Shown: positions 55,986-64,000 of the stretch, in pieces
How positions within the stretch are numbered: position 1 is the first letter of the stretch
Layout: each line of letters starts with the position of its first letter
Assembly (NCBI GenBank): GCA_029690005.1
Contig: CP121458.1
Coordinates: 1,116,001 to 1,180,000, forward strand
Length of the DNA: 64,000 nucleotides
Direction of reading: 5' to 3'
From: Prescottella defluvii
Lineage (GTDB): Bacteria > Actinomycetota > Actinomycetes > Mycobacteriales > Mycobacteriaceae
Notes under the pieces: model-generated
The model's input: the letters and a program-made list of their open reading frames with translations, nothing else
The model's database searches: none
What the model was told of the DNA's origin: nothing
Position numbers and translations under genes: made by a program

Positions 55986-56858
55986 GTGCTCGTCGACGTG
56001 CGTGGAGTGGAGATAGCCACTCGGGTGGCAGGATCCGGTCCGCCGCTGCTGCTCCTGCACGGATATCCGCAGACCGGTCGGGTCTGGCGGCGGGTCGCGG
56101 ACGACCTCGCCGACCGCTTCACGGTCGTGACCACGGATCTGCGTGGCTACGGCGACAGCAGCAAACCTGCGGGCGACGATACCCACACGACGTACTCCAA
56201 GCGGGCGATGGCCGGCGACCAGGTAGAAGTCATGCGCAGGTTGGGCTTCGAGAGATTCGCGGTCGCCGGCCACGATCGGGGTGCGCGGGTGGCGCATCGC
56301 ATGTGTCTGGATCATCCCGAGAAGGTCGTGCAGGCGGCCCTGCTCGACATCCTGCCGACCTCCGAGGTCTACGCGACGACCGATCGACAGCTGGCGACGA
56401 TGTACTTCCACTGGTTCTTCCTGATCCGGCCGCACCGGCTCGCCGAGCAGCTCATCGACGGCAATCCGGACGCGTGGATGGACAACGTGCTCGGCCTGGC
56501 CGGCGGGGCGGACACCTCGATGTCCGAGGAGGACGTCGAGCACTACAAGAGCTACTTCCGCGACCCGGCCGTGGTCCACGCGACCTGCGAGGACTACCGG
56601 GCCGGCGCGTCCGTCGATCTCGAGCACGACGCGCTCGACGCCGGGCGCCGGATCGCCTGCCCGGTGCTCGTCCTGTGGGGTGACCGGGGACCGCTCACCC
56701 GACGCGAGCACCCGCTGAACGTATGGAAGCGATTTGCGCACAACGTGACCGGACGGTCGATCCCGGGAGGACACTTCTTCATCGACGACTCGCCCGACGA
56801 CGTCGCGCGGGCAATCGCAGAGTTCCTCGAGCCGTGGCAGCACGGATGGCTCGACTGA
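55986..56858 (+). CDS. Haloacetate/fluoroacetate dehalogenase-like hydrolase
   Basis: A 290-residue alpha/beta hydrolase whose nucleophile is Asp97 in GHDRGARVAHRM. Residues that in fluoroacetate dehalogenase bind the carboxylate and fluoride are all present at matching spacing: Arg98, Arg101, His142-Trp143 in YFHWFFL, Tyr204 in EDYRAGA, plus acid Asp121 and base His263 in GGHFFIDD. It may release fluoride or another halide from a haloacid. Some family members with these residues act on other substrates. Confidence 0.8.
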   Translation: MLVDVRGVEIATRVAGSGPPLLLLHGYPQTGRVWRRVADDLADRFTVVTTDLRGYGDSSKPAGDDTHTTYSKRAMAGDQVEVMRRLGFERFAVAGHDRGARVAHRMCLDHPEKVVQAALLDILPTSEVYATTDRQLATMYFHWFFLIRPHRLAEQLIDGNPDAWMDNVLGLAGGADTSMSEEDVEHYKSYFRDPAVVHATCEDYRAGASVDLEHDALDAGRRIACPVLVLWGDRGPLTRREHPLNVWKRFAHNVTGRSIPGGHFFIDDSPDDVARAIAEFLEPWQHGWLD

Positions 56859-56904
56859 GGATCACCCGAGGCGTGTCCGCCTCGGACCCGAGAGGAGACA
56901 CTTC

Positions 56905-57660
56905 ATGGAATTCACACCGACAGCGGATCGTCTGATCCCGGAGCTGGACCGCCGGGAAGAGATCGTCATGCTCGGCCGCACCCTCTGGAACGAGGGGTAC
57001 CGCGACCACCTGGCCGGCCACATCACCTACAACCTCGGTGACGGCACGCTGCTGTGCAACCCGTGGCTGCTGACGTGGGAGGAGATGAGTCCCGAGGACA
57101 TCCTCCGAATCGATCTGCAGGGCAACCTGATCGAGGGACACTGGCCGGTGCCGTTGGGTATCCCGCTGCACCTGGCCCTGCACAACGCCCGCCCCGAGGT
57201 GGTGTGGGCGCTGCACAACCACTCCGAGTACGGCACCGTGTGGGGCGACATCAAGGAGGTGCCTCCCGCCTACGACCAGAGTTCGAGCCTCGGCGGCGGC
57301 GAGGTGGTCCTGGTCGACGAGTACGACGGCGCCGTCAACAGCATGGAGGCAGCCGAGAAGGCCGTGCGCGCGATCGGCGACGCGGATCGCGCCCTGCTGG
57401 GTGGCCACGGCGTCTTCGTCATCGCGGACACGGCGAAGGCGGTGTTCCTCCGGGCGGTGGCCCTCGAGCAGCGCTGCAAGAACGCGTGGATGGTGCGCGT
57501 CGGGAGCGGGCCGGACAAGACGTCGCTCCCGGACTGGTGGCTCGATCGCCAGCTGAAGAACGACGGCAACGGATTCCACGGCTTCTGGGAGGCCGCGGTG
57601 CGCAAGGAACTGCGCGCCGATCCGGTGCTGGCCCGGAAGATCCTGTCGCGGCCGCGATGA
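56905..57660 (+). CDS. Class II aldolase/adducin-family protein
   Basis: A 251-residue protein with zinc motif ALHNHSEYG and GGHGVFVIA. The frame is intact. GAGAGGAG precedes the ATG. It is coupled to the next gene by ATGA overlap. It resembles the paralogue at 39577 in fold and context (near a 2-hydroxyacid dehydrogenase), suggesting a common retro-aldol/oxidoreduction step. Confidence 0.82.
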   Translation: MEFTPTADRLIPELDRREEIVMLGRTLWNEGYRDHLAGHITYNLGDGTLLCNPWLLTWEEMSPEDILRIDLQGNLIEGHWPVPLGIPLHLALHNARPEVVWALHNHSEYGTVWGDIKEVPPAYDQSSSLGGGEVVLVDEYDGAVNSMEAAEKAVRAIGDADRALLGGHGVFVIADTAKAVFLRAVALEQRCKNAWMVRVGSGPDKTSLPDWWLDRQLKNDGNGFHGFWEAAVRKELRADPVLARKILSRPR

Positions 57661-58559
57661 CCGTGGTGCTCGTCCCCGAGGAGCGCGGCGTCTCCGCGCT
57701 CGCGGGGATACCCGACGTCCGCACCGTCGTGTACGACCCGGCGGACCGGCGACTGCCGGACATCGCCCGCGACGCAGAGATCCTGGTGGTGCACGGCCTC
57801 GATCCCGCGGACTCCGGTCGCCTGTTCGCCCAGCTGCCGCGGCTGCGAATGGTGCAGTTGTTCAGCTCGGGGGTCGAGCGCTGGACGAAGCTCGTCCCCG
57901 ACGGAGTGCAGGTGTCCAACGCGGACCACGCCCACGGCGGCGCGGTTGCCGAGTGGGTCGTCGCGCAACTGCTGGCCCACGTCCGGGATCTCGCGGGCTA
58001 CCGGGCCAAGCAACGGCAGCGACGGTGGGAGGCGCATCCCACCGGAACACTGTGCGGCAAGCGGCTGCTCGTGTTCGGGGCGGGCGACATCGGGGAGAAC
58101 CTCCGGCGTCGACTCGACCCGTTCGGCTGTACGGTCACCCTGGTCGGGCGGACCGCACGCGCCGGAGTGGTGGACCACGCACGGGCCCGGGCCGCGCTCG
58201 GTGACCAGGACGTGGTGATCCTCGCGCTGCCGCTCGACGACTCGACGGTGCATCTGGTGGATGCAGGGTTCCTCGCGACGATGAAGGACGGTGCGGTGCT
58301 GGTGAATGCAGGACGTGGTGAACTCGTGGACACCGAGGCACTCCTCGCGGCGGCGCGGGAGGAACGCGTGTACGCGATCCTCGACGTCACCGATCCCGAA
58401 CCGCTGCCCGCCGACCACGACCTGTGGGCCGCACCCGGGGTGGTCGTGACACCGCACGCGGCGGGAATCACCGTCGACGTGCGGGACCGGTGCTGGGCCG
58501 CGGCGGCGCGGAAGATCGCCGCGTACGCTGACGGATCCCGGACGGCGGCGATCCGGTGA
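57657..58559 (+). CDS. D-2-hydroxyacid dehydrogenase
   Basis: A 300-residue NAD-dependent dehydrogenase: VFGAGDIGENLRRRLDPFG Rossmann loop, VNAGRGELVD and VTPHAAGIT with the catalytic His. It is the most diverged of three such genes in the window. It overlaps the aldolase before and the FMN dehydrogenase after it by four bases each. It probably reduces a 2-oxo acid or oxidises its 2-hydroxy form. Confidence 0.82.
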   Translation: MTVVLVPEERGVSALAGIPDVRTVVYDPADRRLPDIARDAEILVVHGLDPADSGRLFAQLPRLRMVQLFSSGVERWTKLVPDGVQVSNADHAHGGAVAEWVVAQLLAHVRDLAGYRAKQRQRRWEAHPTGTLCGKRLLVFGAGDIGENLRRRLDPFGCTVTLVGRTARAGVVDHARARAALGDQDVVILALPLDDSTVHLVDAGFLATMKDGAVLVNAGRGELVDTEALLAAAREERVYAILDVTDPEPLPADHDLWAAPGVVVTPHAAGITVDVRDRCWAAAARKIAAYADGSRTAAIR

Positions 58560-59776
58560 AGGCGTTCGGATTCGACTGGCGCTGGAGGGCTTCGGGTGAG
58601 CTGCTGAGCGTCGAGGACTACCGCCGTGCCGCGAGTCGGCGTCTGCCACGCATGGTGTGGGCGTACATCGAGGGCGGCGCCGACGATCTGCGGACCGTCG
58701 CGGGCAACCGGTCCGCGTTCGACGACTGGTGGCTCGTGCCGAGGGTCCTCGCCGGTCACGACACCCACGACCTCGCCGTAGAGGTGGCCGGGATGCCGGT
58801 CTCGATGCCGGCCCTGACCGCTCCCACGGGCTTCAACGGGCTCACCCGCTGGAGCGGCGACCTCGACGCGATCCGGGCGGCGGAGCGGGTGGGAACGCGC
58901 TGCGTCGTCAGCACGGCGTCCACGTGGTCGGTGGAGGAGATCGCGGACGCGGCCGGCGAACCGCACGCCTTCCAGCTGTATCCCGGTTCGGGCGGGGTGG
59001 CCGCGGCCCTGATGCGCCGGGCGTGGGACTCGGGATTTCGCTCCCTGTTCGTGACGGTGGACGTGCCGACCGTCGGCAACCGCGAGGGCGAGAGACGCGC
59101 AGGTATGGGTGTGCCGCCCGTGCTGACGCCGCGGCGGCTCCTGGATGTCTCCCGGCACCCGCGGTGGGCGTACGAGGTGGTGCGGCACAAGCGGATCGGC
59201 GGACGCAACCTCGCTTCCGGCGACGGCGTGACCGCCGCCCTCGCGTCGATCGAGGTCCAGGAACGCCATCTGGTCCAATCCCGACTGAACTGGGACGACC
59301 TGGCTTGGATGCGGGACAACTGGAAGGGCCGGCTCCACCTCAAAGGGGTGCTGCGCGCGGAGGACGCGGTCCGCGCCGTCGACCTCGGCCTCGACGGCGT
59401 CGTGGTGTCGAATCACGGTGGTCGCCAATTGGACGGCTGCATTCCGACGGTGGCGGCGTTGCCGGCGGTGGCCGACGCCGTCGCCGGGCGGGCCGAGGTC
59501 CTGCTCGACGGCGGGATCCGGCGCGGCACAGACGTGATCAAGGCGCTGGCGCTCGGGGCGGACGCGGTACTGATCGGCCGGCCGTGCCTCTACGGGATGG
59601 CGGTGGCGGGGGATCGCGGCGTCGAGCACGTGCTGACGATCCTGCGGGCGGAGATCGAGCGGGGGCTCACCCTCCTCGGGGTGCGCGACATCCGGGATCT
59701 CGACCGCGCACACGTGCGCCCGGCCGCGCTCGGTGATCAGAACGGGATTTCTATGCCGGTGATTACCACCCAGTGA
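58556..59776 (+). CDS. FMN-dependent alpha-hydroxyacid dehydrogenase
   Basis: A 406-residue TIM-barrel flavoprotein of the lactate/mandelate dehydrogenase family. The catalytic His-Arg pair is in SNHGGRQLDG, the phosphate-binding loop in LDGGIRRGTDVIKALALGA. It oxidises an L-2-hydroxy acid to a 2-oxo acid. With the D-specific dehydrogenase before it the pair could invert or oxidise both isomers of a hydroxy acid. No haem domain is present. Confidence 0.85.
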   Translation: MKAFGFDWRWRASGELLSVEDYRRAASRRLPRMVWAYIEGGADDLRTVAGNRSAFDDWWLVPRVLAGHDTHDLAVEVAGMPVSMPALTAPTGFNGLTRWSGDLDAIRAAERVGTRCVVSTASTWSVEEIADAAGEPHAFQLYPGSGGVAAALMRRAWDSGFRSLFVTVDVPTVGNREGERRAGMGVPPVLTPRRLLDVSRHPRWAYEVVRHKRIGGRNLASGDGVTAALASIEVQERHLVQSRLNWDDLAWMRDNWKGRLHLKGVLRAEDAVRAVDLGLDGVVVSNHGGRQLDGCIPTVAALPAVADAVAGRAEVLLDGGIRRGTDVIKALALGADAVLIGRPCLYGMAVAGDRGVEHVLTILRAEIERGLTLLGVRDIRDLDRAHVRPAALGDQNGISMPVITTQ

Positions 59777-59799
59777 GACTGACGACACAGCGGCGCTGA

Positions 59800-61004
<1,205 letters not shown>

Positions 61005-61050
61005 CGCCCGTGTGCATCGGTCGCGTCCGATCCTCACGAAAGGCGTAGAG

Positions 61051-62703
61051 ATGTCCGATCCTTCCTGCGTACGGGACCCGCGTGCGGAAGCCGTGGCGCG
61101 ACTCACCGCCCCCGGGGCCGAGTTCGAGATCGTCGAGGAACAGGTGCGCGGTGCGCCTATGCGGGTCTTCCGCAACAGGTACCGGTCGCTGCACCGGATA
61201 TTGACCGAATCCGCCCGGTACGGCGACACCGAGTACCTGGTGTGCGGCGACCTGCGGCTGAGCTTCACCGAGCACGTCGACCGGGTCGCGTCGCTGAGCC
61301 ACGCGATGCGCACCCGATACGGCATCGGCAAGGGCGACCGGGTCGCGATCCTGTCGGCCAACAACGCCGAGTGGATCATGACGTTCTGGGCGGCCACGGC
61401 GCTCGGAGCCGTCACGGTCGGCATGAACTCGATGTGGTCGGCCCGCGAGATCGAGTACGGCGTGGAGCTTTCCGGGCCCAGCCTGATCGTGGCCGACGCT
61501 CCGCGCCTGGAACTGCTCGGTGCGGTGGACGTGCCGGTTCTGACCGTCGAGGACGACATCCGGCGCTGTCGACGGCCCATCCGGGCGCGGAGCTGCCGGA
61601 CCCCGACATGAACGAGGACGATCCCGCGGTCATCCTGTTCACCAGTGGAACCACCGGCAGGCCCAAGGGCGCCACGCATTCGCAGCGGAACATGATCGCC
61701 GCGGTGGACTTCCACCGGTTCAACGACGCGTTGGCGACCGAACTCGGCCGGGAACCGAGTGGTCGACGATTCCTGTTGGCGACACCGCTGTTCCACATCG
61801 CGGCCCTGCACAATCTCGCGGTACCGCGGCTCGCGTTCGGAGACACCGCGGTCATCACCACCGGTCGATTCGACATCGACCGGGTATTGCGGCTGATCGA
61901 GCGCGAACGCGTGACGAACTGGGGCGCGGTCCCCACCATGATGAGCCGGATCGTCGAACACGGCGACCTCTCCGGCTACGACCTGTCGTCGCTGCAGACG
62001 ATCTCGGTCAGCTCGGCGCCGTCGTCGGCCGCCCTCAAAGAGCGGCTGCGCAAGATACTGCCGGTGGCCGGCCGGTCCTCGGTACCACCTACGGGCTGAC
62101 CGAATCGTCTTCGGCAGCAACCCTTGCCACTGCTGCGGACCTGGCCGAATGTCCGGACACCGTGGGTACGGCGGTACCGACCATGAGCGTCGAGGTTCGA
62201 GACGAGCACGGCAACGTGGTACCGGACGGCGTCGAGGGCGAGATCTGCATCCGAGGCCCACTCGTGATGCTGGGGTACTGGAACAACGAGGAGGCGACAG
62301 CCGCATCGATCGACGAGTACGGGTGGATGCGTACGGGCGACCTCGGCACGCTCGAGAACGGGTATCTCCGAATCAGCAGTCGCCGTTCGGATCTTATTCT
62401 GCGCGGCGGGGAGAACGTGTATCCCGCCGAGGTCGAGAACGTGCTCACCGAACACCCGGCCGTGCGGGAGTGCATCGTCCTCGGCGCCGAACACCCCGAC
62501 CTGGGGGAGGAGGTCTGCGCCGTGGTCGTGGTTGACCCGGACGATGCTGTGACCTCCGAGGATCTGAGCTCGTTCACGCAGGAACGCATTGCGCGCTACA
62601 AGGTTCCGACTCGATGGACACTCACGACCACCGAGCTTCCCGTAACGCGACCGGCAAGGTCAAACGACAAGAGGTGGTCCTCGCGCCGCGGGCGGATTCC
62701 TAG
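61051..62703 (+). CDS. Acyl-CoA ligase (AMP-forming), three apparent frameshifts
   Basis: A ligase of about 551 residues: [29 protein letters not shown] and a C-terminal [10 protein letters not shown]. Single-base losses at 61560-61561, 62070-62071 and 62639-62641, each in a G/C run, restore a continuous frame ending at the TAG at 62701. It is a close relative of the ligase at 13787. It would activate an acid for the thiolase upstream. Confidence 0.78.
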
Positions 62704-62752
62704 AGGCGCTGCGTCTCTCGGCTCCCACACCGGCCTTCGCGAGATGCTGCCG

Positions 62753-63694
62753 TCAACCGGCGGTCCCCACCAGCTCCTCCGAGACCCGCCAGAGTCGCTC
62801 GGCCTTCCGCGGGTCCAACGCGTACGGAGCTACGCCGCGGCGAATGCCGGGGGTGCACGGGACCGCTTCCTGGCAGTCCTCGAAGTAGCGGCCGGTCACA
62901 CCCTCGACGAGAGGAGAGGCCGCCACCAGTGTCGAGGTCGCGGCACCCTGCTCGACGGTCTTTTCCGTCGTGCCGGTGCCACCGCCCGGGTCGAACGATG
63001 CGGGTGGGGTATCCATGTGTCGGCTCAACCCGGTTCCCCAGATTCGGCCGGGGTTCAGCGCATTGACCGCGATACCGTCCTCGGACCATCGCCTGGCGGC
63101 TTCGACGGCGAACAGGATGTTCGCCGTCTTGGACTGGGCGTAGGCCGCCCAGGGGTCATAGGGATGCGTGGTGAACATGAGGTCGTCGAAAAGCACGTCG
63201 CCGTTGAGGTGTCCGACGGAGCTGACGACGACAACGCGGGCGCGGCCCGCCTGGGCGAGCGCCTCGTGCAGGCCGGTGGTCAGGGCGAAGTGGCCGAGGT
63301 GATTGGTGGCGAACTGCATCTCCCAGCCCTCTGAAGTGCGCATCTCCGGGGTCGCCATGATCCCGGCGTTCGCCACGACGATGTCCAGCGCGCCCGACCA
63401 GTCGGCAACGAACGAGGCCACCGAGCCCTGATCGGCTAGGTCGAGCGGACGGACGATGACCTTGTCGTTTCCGGTGTCGGCCGAGATGTCGGCGGCGACC
63501 GCGCGTCCCGACTCGATGTTGCGTACCGCGAGGGTCACCTCCGCGCCCGCCGTGGCCAGAGCGCGAGCGGTCTCGACACCGAGGCCCGACGAGGCGCCGG
63601 TGACGATCGCCCGCTTGCCCGTCAGATCCACTCCGGCAACCACTTCCGCGGCAGTGGATTGCGCGCCGAACGGCGTCGAAATCCGATTCGTCAT
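62753..63694 (-). CDS. Short-chain dehydrogenase/reductase, extended type
   Basis: A 313-residue SDR like retinol dehydrogenase/WW-domain oxidoreductase types: TGASSGLG, ANAGIM and YAQSK. AAGGAGGG precedes the ATG. It is convergent with the ligase gene. Substrate unknown. Confidence 0.82.
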   Translation of the reverse strand: MTNRISTPFGAQSTAAEVVAGVDLTGKRAIVTGASSGLGVETARALATAGAEVTLAVRNIESGRAVAADISADTGNDKVIVRPLDLADQGSVASFVADWSGALDIVVANAGIMATPEMRTSEGWEMQFATNHLGHFALTTGLHEALAQAGRARVVVVSSVGHLNGDVLFDDLMFTTHPYDPWAAYAQSKTANILFAVEAARRWSEDGIAVNALNPGRIWGTGLSRHMDTPPASFDPGGGTGTTEKTVEQGAATSTLVAASPLVEGVTGRYFEDCQEAVPCTPGIRRGVAPYALDPRKAERLWRVSEELVGTAG

Positions 63695-63778
63695 GGCGAC
63701 CCTCCTTCAGTTGTTCCCGATAATCTCCTCCACGGAGCCGCGTCCGTGTTGTGCCGCCGTCTCTCACCGGTCTGCCGG

Positions 63779-64000
63779 TCAGGCCGGATGCCCGCGAAAG
63801 GTTCTGCGGTACACCGACGGTGCCACTCCGAGAGTCGCGCCCACGTGCTGGCGCAGCGAGGCGCCGGTTCCGAAGCCCACCTCGCGGGCGACCGCATCGA
63901 TCGAGAGGTCGTTGGTCTCGAGGAGTCTCGCGCGCGGTCCACGCGACGGGCAATCAGCCACCGGTTCGGGGTGGTCCCGACCTCCTCGCCGAAGCGCCTG
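63779..64000 (-). CDS. AraC-family regulator, C-terminal end (partial, apparent frameshift)
   Basis: The last ~75 residues of an AraC/XylS regulator: TTPNRWLIARRVDRARELLE, then AVAREVGFGTGASLRQHV, the two helix-turn-helix units. One base is missing near 63925. The start lies beyond the window. It is upstream of and parallel to the SDR and may control it. Confidence 0.72.
   Translation of the reverse strand, partial: QALRRGGRDHPEPVADCPSRGPRARLLETNDLSIDAVAREVGFGTGASLRQHVGATLGVAPSVYRRTFRGHPA

Overview
The window is high-GC actinobacterial DNA. It is most like a mycolic-acid actinomycete of the Rhodococcus/Gordonia/Nocardia group: it carries an igr-type steroid side-chain operon, an F420-type luciferase-like oxidoreductase, many IclR/TetR/AraC regulators, GTG starts and ATGA/GTGA gene overlaps. 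It is almost wholly catabolic. I see no rRNA, tRNA, CRISPR array, integrase or insertion sequence.

Layout. 1-7.4 kb: the end of a TetR gene, a terminator, then a steroid/acyl-CoA beta-oxidation operon (FadA5-like thiolase, two-domain acyl-CoA dehydrogenase, SCP-x-type thiolase, MaoC hydratase, thioesterase) and a short-chain dehydrogenase (SDR). 7.4-8.8 kb: two secreted proteins with GSLGS-repeat tails. 8.9-15.5 kb: a VOC protein, an AraC regulator and a minus-strand group (CoA ligase, SnoaL, EthD, LLM oxidoreductase, SnoaL, PhyH dioxygenase). 15.8-24.3 kb: FadD17-like ligase, SDR, then the igr-type set chsE2-chsH2-chsE1-chsH1-ltp2 plus a MaoC hydratase, which removes the last three side-chain carbons of sterols. 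24.4-30 kb: SDRs, a 2-hydroxyacid dehydrogenase, an IclR regulator, an MFS pump and an alpha/beta hydrolase. 30-43.7 kb: an aromatic catabolic region with two MaoC proteins, a CarAa-like Rieske oxygenase, a 38-residue membrane peptide, an M20-fold protein lacking its metal ligands, an MhpB-like extradiol dioxygenase, hydrolases, an SsuABC-like importer, a class II aldolase, ferredoxin reductase, ferredoxin and IclR. 44-45.5 kb: one AT-rich gene for an ApeA-like HEPN anti-phage protein. 45.5-52.3 kb: a minus-strand acyl-CoA operon (enoyl-CoA hydratase, binding protein, fused CaiB, quinone oxidoreductase, ligase). 52.6-64 kb: a small peptide, an AurF-like diiron protein, IclR, then a plus-strand operon (amidohydrolase, fluoroacetate-dehalogenase-like hydrolase, aldolase, two hydroxyacid dehydrogenases, thiolase, ligase), an SDR and an AraC end.

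How it fits together. Steroid or terpenoid acyl-CoAs are handled at 0-7 and 15-24 kb. Aromatic ring attack, ring cleavage and C-C hydrolysis are encoded at 30-43 kb, with electron supply by the FNR-ferredoxin pair. CoA activation and beta-oxidation modules follow at 45-52 and 59-62 kb. Three promoter regions (31, 40.5 and 50.5 kb) share a 17-bp motif, TCTGCTGASYGRACCGG, which suggests one regulator links the aromatic and CoA modules.

Caution. About thirty places need a single-base insertion or deletion, almost all in short G or C runs, to restore a conserved reading frame. I annotate those genes as whole and name each site. They look like base-calling errors rather than real gene decay.
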